From Vicingaceae bacterium (GTDB taxonomy: Bacteria; Bacteroidota; Bacteroidia; Flavobacteriales_E; Vicingaceae), in NCBI GenBank assembly GCA_029210015.1, contig JARGOE010000008.1:1-45199 (forward strand): 45,199 bases of DNA, read 5' to 3'. Numbering within the stretch: position 1 is the stretch's first letter; every line of letters starts with the position of its first letter. The notes below the pieces were generated by a model, which was given only the letters and a program-made list of their open reading frames with translations, made no database searches and was not told the DNA's origin. Made by a program: the position numbers and the translations under genes. Positions 17,337 to 26,455 of this stretch are shown here, in pieces.

Positions 17337-18974
17337 CTATAATTTTAGTTTATACTTTACTTTAAACCAAAATTTTCGCCATTTGCTCTTTTTTATCTTT
17401 TCAGCTTGCTGCCAATTTAGATCTCGGTAAATATTATATTCATAAGATTGGTTGTCAAGATTTGTAACTTCTAATGAAACACCTTTAAAATGATATATAT
17501 ATGAATTTGTAACAATTGCTATTGATTTTTTTACCCTCTGACAAAGCTCATGCTCATTACCTACATTTTGGTTTCCTGGATAAAATAATTCATTATCACT
17601 ATACTCATACTCAATAATATCTCGATTTACAGAAAAGAAAAAACCATTAATGTAATCTACTTCTTTTGATTTTTGAGAAACTTGATTTTGGTTTATATAC
17701 TCTTGAACTTTTTCGGTATTTAAATAGTTGTATTCATCAAAAGGTAAATCATAAAAATTCCTTACATCTTGTTTTGGTTGATGCCCTACACCTTTTTTAG
17801 TGCTTAATGGAGAAACTATTATATAATTTTCATTCTGATGTAAAATGGCTTCTAAAGACTTTTTTGGAACAATAATATCACTGTTTGAAAACATCAAAAA
17901 TTTATAATTTTCGCTTTTAAACTTTTTATAAGCCAAATTCCAACTGTGAGTCAATCCTAAAGCTTTTTCTTTAGTTATTATTGGTATATTATTATCCCTA
18001 CACCATTCAATTGTACCGTCAATTGATGCATCATCATAAACTACAACATCAATATAATCAGGTTTGTTTTCAAATATACTTTTTAATCCTTTAATATTAT
18101 ATTCTAACTGATTAGCAGTTGTAAAAGCTAGCAATGTTCGGTTAGAATTATCTGACTTACTCTTATTTACAATAAAAGCTCCTGAAACAAAATTTAAAAA
18201 CTCAATAGATAAATCTTCAAATTCTGATTCCCACATTCTCGTTATCTCTTTCTCTTCATCTCTAATTCCATCATCTAATACTAAAACAGAGTTATTACTC
18301 ATTTTATCATATAATAGCGGAATAACAGGGTATCTTGATAATTCTTGAATATAATGAGGAGGACCATCAACAACAACCATATCAATTAGGCTACTATCTT
18401 TTAAGCAATCAATATCATACCAAATCCACTTTTTATTATTAATAGAGTAATCTTTAAGTGGAGCATGCACAATCTCAACAAATTCTAGAAGGTTATGATC
18501 TGAAATTAACTTTCTGCTTTTCTCAACATAATTAATATCATGTTCTAATGAAACAACTTTTCCTTTTCCTATCTTCTTAAAACAATAACCTATAATAATT
18601 GATGAAACCCCACTAGAAGCCTCAACTATAAATTTTGGCTTTTTTAATAATATTGTTTCAATAATTTTTTTTAGAAAATCAGGATGAGCTGCCCAACCAC
18701 CTGTTTCTGGTAAAGGTTTATTAATATCTAAATAGCTATATATAGATGTTAGTATTTCAAGTTGTTTATATTTTGAAGCTAACTCTTTTTCAGATTCAAT
18801 TCGTAAACGTTTCGTTTTTAAAGTATAGTTAATGTACAATCCAAAACTTACAATTATATAAAGGATAAAATAAGATAAATGTCCTAAATACTGCTCTCCA
18901 TAAGAAATAATTAACGCATAGAGCGCTACAAACATTATTAGAATAAATAGTATATTTTTCTTTCCAATCTTCAT
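17337..18974 (-). CDS. Membrane-anchored methyltransferase-glycosyltransferase (GT2) fusion
   Basis: Two enzymes in one chain of 545 residues. Two membrane segments lie at about 8-24 and 33-50. A class I methyltransferase-like domain spans about 112-270 (KFIVEASSGVSSIIIGY as motif I, VSLEHD as motif II, MVVVDGPPHYIQ as the motif IV region). A family 2 glycosyltransferase follows from about 280 (LLAFTTANQLEYNIKGLKS, VVVYDDASIDGT), with FSNSD at 363-366 in place of the DXD motif. The tail is basic. It probably both decorates and extends a glycan at the cytoplasmic face of the inner membrane. The flippase gene follows after 12 nt. Domain assignment is firm for the GT2 part and good for the methyltransferase part; the substrates are unknown. 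Confidence 0.8.
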   Translation of the reverse strand: MKIGKKNILFILIMFVALYALIISYGEQYLGHLSYFILYIIVSFGLYINYTLKTKRLRIESEKELASKYKQLEILTSIYSYLDINKPLPETGGWAAHPDFLKKIIETILLKKPKFIVEASSGVSSIIIGYCFKKIGKGKVVSLEHDINYVEKSRKLISDHNLLEFVEIVHAPLKDYSINNKKWIWYDIDCLKDSSLIDMVVVDGPPHYIQELSRYPVIPLLYDKMSNNSVLVLDDGIRDEEKEITRMWESEFEDLSIEFLNFVSGAFIVNKSKSDNSNRTLLAFTTANQLEYNIKGLKSIFENKPDYIDVVVYDDASIDGTIEWCRDNNIPIITKEKALGLTHSWNLAYKKFKSENYKFLMFSNSDIIVPKKSLEAILHQNENYIIVSPLSTKKGVGHQPKQDVRNFYDLPFDEYNYLNTEKVQEYINQNQVSQKSKEVDYINGFFFSVNRDIIEYEYSDNELFYPGNQNVGNEHELCQRVKKSIAIVTNSYIYHFKGVSLEVTNLDNQSYEYNIYRDLNWQQAEKIKKSKWRKFWFKVKYKLKL

Positions 18975-19078
18975 AAACAGCAGGTATCTTAATTTTCAAA
19001 AGTAGTCTAAAATTTTAACTAAATAAACTGTTATTTTTAAAGACTAAAAATGCCTAAATTCGTATACTCTTTTGCAAG

Positions 19079-19978
19079 TTGAATTTATTGAGTTCTAAAA
19101 AACAAAATATACTAAACACATTTCGAAATATCTGGAAGATTCGTTTTTTAGAAAATCTATTAGTTAAAATGACTTCTGGAAAAACTTATGGCACTTTTAT
19201 TACAAAGTTTCCTCCGAATCATTATCAATATAAAAAAGAAACCATTAGACAAGTTAGTAGAAACGGAATAAACTTTTCTTTAGACATATCAGATATAATG
19301 GCTTGGTATATTTATTTTGATTTTAAAGAACCTGCTAAAGAAAAACTATACTCATTAATAAAAAATTCAAACACTGTTATTGATATTGGTGCCAATATTG
19401 GAGAAACAAGTTTAAACTTTGCAAAGTTGGTTGGCGATAAAGGTAAAATATATTCTTTTGAACCAGATCCAATTAATTACAAATCTTTAGAGTACAACTT
19501 AAGTCTTAATAATTTCAAAAACATCTCACTAAACAATTTAGGACTAGGCAATCAAGCTGGCACTTTTAAAATACATACTTACGATAACAATAATAAAGGC
19601 ATGAACAGAATAGTAAGTAATAATAGTGAGGTTGAGAATTATAGAGAAATATCTGTCACCACACTTAATGATTATGTAAAAAAACAAAGCATTAATAAGA
19701 TAGATGTTATTAAAATTGATGTTGAAGGTTTTGAACTTAACGTTTTAAAAGGTGCTAAAGATGTTTTAAAACAATTCTCTCCTGACCTATTTATCGAACT
19801 AGATGAATCTAATCTAATTGAGCAAGGTTCAAGTGCCATAGAACTTATAGCCTTATTATCAGAATTTAATTACAACATTGTAAATGCTGATAATAATAAT
19901 CTTGTAACAATTAATGACAACTTTGACTCTTGCCATTATGATATTATAGCCACAAAAAATAGTTCTAAAAATGTTTAA
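19079..19978 (+). CDS. FkbM family methyltransferase
   Basis: SAM-dependent O-methyltransferase, likely acting on a sugar hydroxyl. Motif I is VIDIGANIGETSLNFA, followed by YSFEPDPINYKSLEYNLSLNN and the FkbM signature IDVIKIDVEGFELNVLKGA. No ATG occurs before residue 31, and an in-frame stop lies upstream, so initiation at TTG 19079 is most likely. A TTTTGCAAG stretch immediately before it resembles a -7 element. It is the first gene of the long plus-strand biosynthesis operon, and its 3' end overlaps the next gene by 8 nt. Confidence 0.88.
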   Translation: MNLLSSKKQNILNTFRNIWKIRFLENLLVKMTSGKTYGTFITKFPPNHYQYKKETIRQVSRNGINFSLDISDIMAWYIYFDFKEPAKEKLYSLIKNSNTVIDIGANIGETSLNFAKLVGDKGKIYSFEPDPINYKSLEYNLSLNNFKNISLNNLGLGNQAGTFKIHTYDNNNKGMNRIVSNNSEVENYREISVTTLNDYVKKQSINKIDVIKIDVEGFELNVLKGAKDVLKQFSPDLFIELDESNLIEQGSSAIELIALLSEFNYNIVNADNNNLVTINDNFDSCHYDIIATKNSSKNV

Positions 19979-21050
19979 ACTAAAAGAACAGGCTATATTA
20001 ATAATTTCAAACGAACCATGGGGAGATATCTGGTATTCCAAACATAATTGGGCTTACGAATTATCAAAATCAAATCAAGTATTTTTTATTAACGCACCAA
20101 AGCGATGGTCTTTTAAAGATTTGTTTTGTAAAAAACTAACCGTAAATGATTACTCTGAGTCGTTAAAAATTATTGACTATAACAATAAAGTGCCTTTTAC
20201 AAGGTTTGAATTTTTATACAATTTAAATGAACGTATTGTTACCAAGTTAATTAACAAATATTTAAAAAGTAAAGGGATTAAAAAGACCGTATTTTGGTCA
20301 TTTGATCCATATAGATTCCCAAATCCAAAGCTTTTAAATGCAGCAAAATCTATCTTTTTTAGAGTTGATAAATTTTTACTTCTAAAAAGAGAAAGGAAAC
20401 TTTTAGAAAATGTAGATGGTTTAGTGGTAACAGCAGAAGTACTTCTTCAAGGTACTTTTTCTAAAAAACATCTAATTTTATCTCATGGCATATCTGAAGA
20501 TGAGTTTAAACCAACAATAAATAATATAAAATATAATGAAGGCTTTTTAATTTACGTTGGCAACATCGACTATAGAATGGATGTTAAATTGTTGAAAAAA
20601 TTACTTATAGCTTTTCCTGAACAAGATTTCTTATTTATTGGGAAACTAGTAGATACAGACAACGAAACATTTCAAGAAATTTTCTTCGAAAAAAAGTACC
20701 CTAATTTAATATTACATGGAATTGAACATTTTAAAAATTTAAAAAATTACATCTATAAATCTAAAGCATGTTTAGCTCCAATGGATATTAGTATTGATGG
20801 AAATGAAATACACCACCACAAATCCCTACAATACTTAGCAATGGGCAAGCCTATTATTTCCCCTATATTTAACGACTCTATTAATAATGATGAAATGATT
20901 TTGGGATATAAAAATAGTGATGAAGCAATTGATAGAATTAAAAACCTAGAATGCACTGAAACCAATGAAAAAGTTAAAAATCGTATAGATTATTCTAAAC
21001 AATTTTTGTATGCTAATTTAATCAAAGAAGTAGAACATTTTTTAAATTAA
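19971..21050 (+). CDS. GT-B glycosyltransferase (GT4, TuaH-like)
   Basis: Transfers a sugar from a nucleotide sugar to the growing glycan at the cytoplasmic side of the membrane. The N-terminus (ILIISNEPWGDIWYSKHNWAYELSK, then VFFINAP) is typical of TuaH/GT4-like enzymes. The C-terminal domain has ILHGIEHFKNLKNYIYKSKACLAPM and HHKSLQYLAMGKPIISP, the donor-binding region. At 359 residues it is full length. It overlaps the FkbM gene by 8 nt and the next gene follows after 8 nt, implying translational coupling. Donor and acceptor cannot be told. Confidence 0.82.
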   Translation: MFKLKEQAILIISNEPWGDIWYSKHNWAYELSKSNQVFFINAPKRWSFKDLFCKKLTVNDYSESLKIIDYNNKVPFTRFEFLYNLNERIVTKLINKYLKSKGIKKTVFWSFDPYRFPNPKLLNAAKSIFFRVDKFLLLKRERKLLENVDGLVVTAEVLLQGTFSKKHLILSHGISEDEFKPTINNIKYNEGFLIYVGNIDYRMDVKLLKKLLIAFPEQDFLFIGKLVDTDNETFQEIFFEKKYPNLILHGIEHFKNLKNYIYKSKACLAPMDISIDGNEIHHHKSLQYLAMGKPIISPIFNDSINNDEMILGYKNSDEAIDRIKNLECTETNEKVKNRIDYSKQFLYANLIKEVEHFLN

Positions 21051-21058
21051 ATATTGTG

Positions 21059-21952
21059 ATGGATTATAGTTGTAGAATATGTGTAAATAATTCTTTGACA
21101 AAAAGTACTTACCCTGATGCTTTATTTAATGGTAAAACATTCCAATATTTAAAATGTAGTAATTGTTCTTCTTACAATGTTTACCCTAATCCAACTGCTG
21201 AGGATTTTAGCAAAATGTACGGAGAAGAGGATCATTATTATTTAAAAAATGTTAAGAATAAACTAACCTATGATTTCAATTTTTCATTCGGAGATCATCA
21301 AGGTTATCAAATACAATTTTTAAAGCAAATTGAGCATAAATTAAAGGGTAAAACATTATTAGATTATGCCTGTGGAAGTGGTTTTTACATGCAATATGCT
21401 CAAAATTTAGGAGCTAAAGTTGTTGGTGTTGAATTTGATAAAACTTTTGTAAATCTATTAAAAGATAAAACAGAATTTGAGCTTTATACATTGGATGAAT
21501 TAATTGACAAGTACAAAAATCAAACGTTTGATTACATACACTTAGGCCATGTATTAGAACACCTAACCAATCCAATAGAAATAATGGAAACTTTAAAGCA
21601 ATTTACTAACAATGAAACTACTTTTTTAATCGATGGGCCTTTAGATAGAAACCAATGTTTACATAGATGGATTGTTGATTTTGGATCAAAATTAAAAGGC
21701 AAAAAAAATAGAGAAGCAGCACCCCAACACCTTACCCTTACAACTCACAAATCTCAATTATTATTTTTTGATAATCTAGGACTAAAAAAAGAAAAATATA
21801 TTATTACCGAAACCCATTTTCCATTACCATCAAAGCTTGAACCTTCAATAGGAAAGGTTATTAATTTTTTCATTGCTACCACCTCTATTTTGCTTTCTAA
21901 ATTAATCCCTAAATTTGGTAATATTTTTCACTTTAGAGGAAAATTAAAGTGA
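21059..21952 (+). CDS. Zinc-ribbon class I methyltransferase
   Basis: SAM-dependent methyltransferase with an N-terminal zinc-binding ribbon: CRIC near residues 5-8 and CSNC about 25 residues later, as in the Methyltransf_13-containing sugar C-methyltransferases. Motif I is LLDYACGSGFYMQYA, followed by VVGVEFDKT and HLGHVLEHLTNP. The track starts at a GTG (21056), but the next codon is ATG (21059), which I use as the start (298-residue call becomes 297). It is internal to the operon, 8 nt after the previous gene and 7 nt before the next. The actual target may be a deoxysugar or a related precursor. Confidence 0.83.
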   Translation: MDYSCRICVNNSLTKSTYPDALFNGKTFQYLKCSNCSSYNVYPNPTAEDFSKMYGEEDHYYLKNVKNKLTYDFNFSFGDHQGYQIQFLKQIEHKLKGKTLLDYACGSGFYMQYAQNLGAKVVGVEFDKTFVNLLKDKTEFELYTLDELIDKYKNQTFDYIHLGHVLEHLTNPIEIMETLKQFTNNETTFLIDGPLDRNQCLHRWIVDFGSKLKGKKNREAAPQHLTLTTHKSQLLFFDNLGLKKEKYIITETHFPLPSKLEPSIGKVINFFIATTSILLSKLIPKFGNIFHFRGKLK

Positions 21953-21959
21953 CTAAATT

Positions 21960-23084
21960 ATGAGTGATGGAATAACACATATCGTTGAAGTAATGGCTGA
22001 TCCCCATAGCGTTACCTACTTTAATCTTTTTGCTGAATATTCTAAAAAGCATCCAAATATTAAACTATCCTTCATCTCTTTAAACGATACAGAACCTCCT
22101 GTTCTTAAAGATATGAAAGAAAGAGGCTGCGATGCTTATTGGGTAAAATTTGACAATACTAAAAGAGCTAAAAGTTGGGTAAGCGCCTACTTTCAACTAA
22201 AAAAGATTTTTAAAAGAATTAAACCTGATGTAGTACATTCTCATCTTTTTGATGATGGAGTTCCAACTATGATTGCTGCTAAACATGCTGGAGTAAAAAA
22301 AAGAATACACACTAAACAAAGCACTACATTTAACTGGTTTTATGCCCCTAAAGCTGTTAAGCTAGATAGGTTTATAAACCGTTCAGCTACAGATTTAATA
22401 GCTGTATCTAATGAAGCTAAAAACTTTATTATTGAAAAAGAAAAAGCAGACCCATCTAAACTTCATTTAATTCATCATGGGATTTCATTTGATACTATCC
22501 AAAAAGTAGACAAAAAAGAAATAAATGACTTTAAAGCAAAATTTAATCTTGAAGGAAAAAGGATAATTGGTACTGTTAGTCGTTACATTAAGTGGAAGGG
22601 GTATATAGAATTTATTGAAGCTGCTAGCTTAATAAAAGATAAATATCCTGATGTTGTTTTTTTAGGAGTTGGTAGTGGTTCTCAGGAAGATGAACTTAAA
22701 CAATTAATTAAAGATAAAGGGTTGGAGCAACAATTCATACTAACCGGTTGGATTGAAAAAAAATATATTCCAGCAGTATTTCAATCATTCGATATTTACT
22801 TACATGCTGCATATATGGAACCTTTTGGTTTTGTAATACCTGAGGCAATGATAAATAAAGTTCCGATTGTTACAACACCTACAGGATCTGCTGCTGATGG
22901 ACTTACACATATGGAAAGTGCTTACATTGCACCTTACAATAATATTGAAGAACTTGCTAAAGGAATGGAGTATTTTTTAAATAATGATGGAAATTCTTTT
23001 ACAGAGAAAGCATACCAATCTGCTATAGATAATTTTAGTATTGAACGTATGTGGAATGATCACCTAACCTTGTATCTAAAATAA
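21960..23084 (+). CDS. GT4 family glycosyltransferase
   Basis: Retaining GT-B glycosyltransferase of the glycan assembly line. The N-terminal half carries KPDVVHSHLFDDGVPTMIAA and RIHTKQSTTFNW. The C-terminal half has the nucleotide-sugar binding blocks TVSRYIKWKGYIEFIEAA and PFGFVIPEAMINKVPIVTT, including the E-x7-E motif. At 374 residues it is complete. HisH-like follows after 1 nt, so it is cotranscribed with the acetamidino cassette. Confidence 0.88.
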   Translation: MSDGITHIVEVMADPHSVTYFNLFAEYSKKHPNIKLSFISLNDTEPPVLKDMKERGCDAYWVKFDNTKRAKSWVSAYFQLKKIFKRIKPDVVHSHLFDDGVPTMIAAKHAGVKKRIHTKQSTTFNWFYAPKAVKLDRFINRSATDLIAVSNEAKNFIIEKEKADPSKLHLIHHGISFDTIQKVDKKEINDFKAKFNLEGKRIIGTVSRYIKWKGYIEFIEAASLIKDKYPDVVFLGVGSGSQEDELKQLIKDKGLEQQFILTGWIEKKYIPAVFQSFDIYLHAAYMEPFGFVIPEAMINKVPIVTTPTGSAADGLTHMESAYIAPYNNIEELAKGMEYFLNNDGNSFTEKAYQSAIDNFSIERMWNDHLTLYLK

Positions 23085-23085
23085 C

Positions 23086-23706
23086 ATGTTAAAGAATATA
23101 GTAATTATTGATTATGGTGCTGGCAATCACTTTTCTGTTCATAAAAAATTGAATCGTCTAGGATATAACGTTACAACCTCTAATGATTTTGAAACTATAA
23201 AAAATGCTGATAAGCTTGTTATGCCGGGTGTTGGACATTTTGGAAAAGCCATGGGAAATTTAAAACAGTTAAATTTAATCGATGTTTTAAATGAAGAAGT
23301 ACTTGAGAAAAAGAAACCTATTTTAGGTATATGTTTAGGCATGCAAATAATGGCAAACTCAAGCGAAGAAGGTAATGTAAAGGGATTAAATTGGTTTGAT
23401 GCAACAGTTGAAAAATTTAAAATCAATAATCAACTACTACATAAGGTACCACACACTGGTTGGAATCAAATTAATATAAATAAGGAATCTAAGCTTTTAA
23501 ATAACGTCCCAAACAATTCTGAATTTTATTTTGTCCATTCTTATTACTTTAAATGCAATAATCAATCAGATATATTGTGTGAAACACAATATGAATCTAA
23601 ATTTGTATCAGCAATTGAGAAAAACAATATATATGGCACTCAATTTCACCCAGAAAAAAGCCATAATATTGGTATGCAATTATTAAAGAATTTTATTGAA
23701 CTATAA
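23086..23706 (+). CDS. hisH2: HisH-like glutaminase of the sugar-amidination cassette
   Basis: Glutamine amidotransferase subunit that releases ammonia from glutamine. The class I triad is intact: Cys83 in GICLGMQ, His188 and Glu190 in TQFHPEKSH. The sequence resembles HisH of histidine biosynthesis, but no other his gene is nearby. The gene sits between a glycosyltransferase and a HisF-like plus amidotransferase pair. This is the known arrangement for acetamidino-sugar formation (WbuY-WbuZ-WbuX, or HisH2-HisF2-WbpG in Pseudomonas O-antigen loci). I therefore infer that it supplies ammonia to the amidotransferase. The stop overlaps the next start (TAATG). Automatic annotation would call it hisH. 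Confidence 0.88.
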   Translation: MLKNIVIIDYGAGNHFSVHKKLNRLGYNVTTSNDFETIKNADKLVMPGVGHFGKAMGNLKQLNLIDVLNEEVLEKKKPILGICLGMQIMANSSEEGNVKGLNWFDATVEKFKINNQLLHKVPHTGWNQININKESKLLNNVPNNSEFYFVHSYYFKCNNQSDILCETQYESKFVSAIEKNNIYGTQFHPEKSHNIGMQLLKNFIEL

Positions 23707-24458
23707 TGTATCGTCCAAGAGTCATACCTGTATTATTATTGCAAAATAATGGATTGGTTAAATCTGTTAAATTTAAAAACAACACGTACATTGGTGACCC
23801 ACTTAACGCTGTTCGAATTTATAATGATTTAAAAGTTGATGAAATTGTATTACTTGATATTGATGCTACTAGAGAGAATAGAACTATTTCTATAGATTTA
23901 GTGAGAGAAATTGGTGAAGAAGCAAACATGCCTTTTTCTGTGGGAGGTGGTATTAAGGATATAGAAACAATCCAAAAAATAACTAGTGCTGGTGCTGAAA
24001 GGGTTATATTAAATAGTTTTGCTATAGAAAACCCCAGTTTTGTTAAACAAGCTGCTGAGAATTTTGGTTCATCTACCATATGTGTTTGTATAGATTATAA
24101 AAAAAAGTGGGGAAAAGAGAAGGTTTATATAAACGCAAGTAAAAAAAACACTGGAAAAGATGTTATTTCAACAGCATTAGAAATGCAGAACGCAGGTGCA
24201 GGAGAAGTCATCATTCAATCTATAGATAGAGATGGCTCTATGACTGGTTATGATTTAGAAATGATAAAAAAGGCTTCTGAAGCATTAACAATTCCTGTTG
24301 TTGCTTTAGGTGGGGCTGGCACTAAAGAAGATATTGAAAACGTATATAAATTTGGTTATGCAAACGGATTAGCTGCTGGCAGTTTTTTTGTTTTTAAAGG
24401 CACTCACAGAGGAGTTTTAATACAATACCCAGAAATAAAAAACTATAATTTTAGCTAA
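23706..24458 (+). CDS. hisF2: HisF paralogue of the AglZ/HisF2/WbuZ type (acetamidino modification)
   Basis: TIM-barrel partner of the HisH-like glutaminase. Aligned without gaps to Thermotoga HisF numbering (from memory) through residue 32, it retains R5, K19, D31, E46, D130, E167 and D176. At position 11, the essential catalytic aspartate of the cyclase, it has leucine (RVIPVLLLQNNG instead of the RIIACLDVKDG pattern). The ammonia-gate positions (5, 46, 99 as Arg, 167) are kept. This fits a protein that channels ammonia to the neighbouring amidotransferase rather than making imidazole glycerol phosphate. Stops and starts overlap on both sides (TAATG), so the three proteins are translated together. 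Confidence 0.88.
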   Translation: MYRPRVIPVLLLQNNGLVKSVKFKNNTYIGDPLNAVRIYNDLKVDEIVLLDIDATRENRTISIDLVREIGEEANMPFSVGGGIKDIETIQKITSAGAERVILNSFAIENPSFVKQAAENFGSSTICVCIDYKKKWGKEKVYINASKKNTGKDVISTALEMQNAGAGEVIIQSIDRDGSMTGYDLEMIKKASEALTIPVVALGGAGTKEDIENVYKFGYANGLAAGSFFVFKGTHRGVLIQYPEIKNYNFS

Positions 24459-25585
24459 TGACTGACAAAACTTATCAAATATGTAATCGTTGTGTTATGG
24501 ATACTTCAGATCCTGACATTTTGTTTGATGATAAGGGTAACTGTAATCATTGTGAAGATTTTTTAACTAGAATTAATTTACAAACATATATTCCAGGCAA
24601 ATCAGAAAAGCAGTTTGAACACATTGTTAACATAATTAAAGAAAAAGGTAAAAATCAAGCTTACGATTGTATTGTTGGTATTAGTGGAGGTGTAGATAGT
24701 TGTTATACAGCCCACCTTTGTAAAGAACATGGCCTTAGACCTTTACTTATTCATATGGATAATGGGTGGAACACTGAAATATCCGTAAAGAATGTAAAAA
24801 CGATGGTTGAGAAACTTGGCTTTGACTACGTAAGTTACGTACTAGATTGGCAAGAATTTAGGGAAATACAACTTGCATTTTTAAAATCATCAATTGTTGA
24901 TTTAGAAATGCCAACTGACATTGCTATTCCTGCATCTATTTACAAAACTGCAGTTAAACATAACATTAAATATATTTTGCCAGGAGGCAATTATACTGCC
25001 GAAGGTATTTTACCTTTACAAATGGGCTATCATGTTTATAAAGACATGAAATTGTACAGACATATCGTAAAAAAATATTCATCAGTAAAACTTAAAACAG
25101 TTCCTACTTTTGGGCTATTAAAAGAAATTTATTACAAATTTGGTAAAGGAATAAAAAAGGCATACCCCTTAAATTACATACCTTTTGATAAAGATAAAGC
25201 TCGTGAATTTTTGATACAAAACTATGGCTGGGAAAATTACGGTGGCAAACATCATGAATCAAAAATAACTGCATTTTGGCAATCTTATGTAATGCCTACC
25301 AAATTCAATATGGATTATCGTAGAACTACTTTTGCATCACAAATATGCTCAAAACAAATTAGTAGAGAAGAAGCAATAAAAGAACTGAAAAAATGCCCTT
25401 ACGATAAATCTAAAATTGATGATGATAAAAAATATATTGCTAAAAAATTTGGAATCTCATTAGATGAATTAGAAAAATATCTTGCCTTACCACCTAAAAC
25501 TTACGTTGATTTTCCTAACAACAAAAGTTTAATTAGCTTTGTTTACAAGACGTATAACAAACTGTTCCCCAACAAGAGGATTTAA
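24458..25585 (+). CDS. wbpG: N-acetyl sugar amidotransferase (WbpG/PseA/WbuX family)
   Basis: Uses ATP and ammonia to turn an N-acetyl group of a nucleotide sugar into an acetamidino group. An N-terminal zinc site is formed by C9/C12 and C29/C32 (CNRC, CNHC). The ATP-pyrophosphatase loop SGGVDS lies at 76-81. Family blocks include HMDNGWNTEISVKNVKTM, LPGGNYTAEGILP and YRRTTFASQICSKQ. At 375 residues it is full length. It is encoded with its HisH/HisF-like ammonia source, and the next gene starts immediately after its stop. The modified sugar is probably a 2-acetamido or diacetamido uronic or nonulosonic sugar; the exact one is not visible. Confidence 0.93.
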   Translation: MTDKTYQICNRCVMDTSDPDILFDDKGNCNHCEDFLTRINLQTYIPGKSEKQFEHIVNIIKEKGKNQAYDCIVGISGGVDSCYTAHLCKEHGLRPLLIHMDNGWNTEISVKNVKTMVEKLGFDYVSYVLDWQEFREIQLAFLKSSIVDLEMPTDIAIPASIYKTAVKHNIKYILPGGNYTAEGILPLQMGYHVYKDMKLYRHIVKKYSSVKLKTVPTFGLLKEIYYKFGKGIKKAYPLNYIPFDKDKAREFLIQNYGWENYGGKHHESKITAFWQSYVMPTKFNMDYRRTTFASQICSKQISREEAIKELKKCPYDKSKIDDDKKYIAKKFGISLDELEKYLALPPKTYVDFPNNKSLISFVYKTYNKLFPNKRI

Positions 25586-26455
25586 ATGAAAAACACCAAC
25601 CTAGTTTCTGTAATTATTCCAGTATATAATGCTGAAAATTATATTGAAGAAACTGTGTTGTCTGTATTAAATCAAACGCATGAGGAAATCGAACTAATTA
25701 TTGTTAATGATGGTAGTAAAGACAATACTCTTGCAAAGTTAAATCAGCTTAAAGAAAAAAAATCTAGAATAACCATAATTGACAAACCAAACTCTGGAGT
25801 TTGTGATTCTAGAAATATGGGAACAGAAAATGCAACGGGAAAGTTTATCACTTTTTTAGATGCTGATGATGTATGGGAGCCAACATTTATAGAGGATTGT
25901 TTAAATGTATTTAATACTGATTTAAGTATAAAAGCTGTTTATTGTAGAGTTCAATTAATCAATGAAAAATCTGATAAACTTGAAGAATTTATTGAAGCTA
26001 AAACCATCGAATCTGCAACAGATGTATTAGAGTGGAAAAGAGATTATGTAGCATCTATGGGCTGTACAATTTATTATACAGAAGTTGCGAAAAAAGCTGG
26101 AAAATTTGACCCTAGATTGAGTACAGCTGCAGATCAAGACTTTCATTTAAGAGTAGCCTCAATTACTCCTATCGTTGGCCTTGATAGAGTATTATTTTAT
26201 TATAGAATTCATGAAAACAATATGCATTCTAACATTAGTGTAATGGAGAAAGATCATATTCTTGTTTTTAAAAAAGCAGAGAAAATGAACTTGTACCCTT
26301 CATTTTGGTTTAAGCAAAAGTGCTTTTCCAAATTATATTTAACTCTTGCAGGTAGTTGGTGGAAAAATGGTAATAATAAAGCTAGAGGACTTTATTTTAT
26401 CTTAAGATCATTTTTTTGTTATCCACCAACAATTCTTAAAAGAATAGTTAAATGA
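25586..26455 (+). CDS. GT2 family glycosyltransferase
   Basis: Inverting GT-A glycosyltransferase. The start VSVIIPVYNAENYIEETVLSVLNQT with IVNDGSKDNT and the DXD-type metal site FLDADDVW (D92, D94) is classical. The later PRLSTAADQDFHLRVA region is the acceptor-side block containing the catalytic base. At 289 residues it is complete. It begins with no gap after the amidotransferase and ends in an ATGA overlap with the next gene, so it is translationally coupled on both sides. Confidence 0.93.
   Translation: MKNTNLVSVIIPVYNAENYIEETVLSVLNQTHEEIELIIVNDGSKDNTLAKLNQLKEKKSRITIIDKPNSGVCDSRNMGTENATGKFITFLDADDVWEPTFIEDCLNVFNTDLSIKAVYCRVQLINEKSDKLEEFIEAKTIESATDVLEWKRDYVASMGCTIYYTEVAKKAGKFDPRLSTAADQDFHLRVASITPIVGLDRVLFYYRIHENNMHSNISVMEKDHILVFKKAEKMNLYPSFWFKQKCFSKLYLTLAGSWWKNGNNKARGLYFILRSFFCYPPTILKRIVK

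Noticed and set aside
23086-24458. Reading hisH/hisF as part of a histidine biosynthesis operon
   Set aside because: No other his gene is present, the HisF-like protein lacks Asp11, and the sugar amidotransferase sits directly downstream within an operon of glycosyltransferases.
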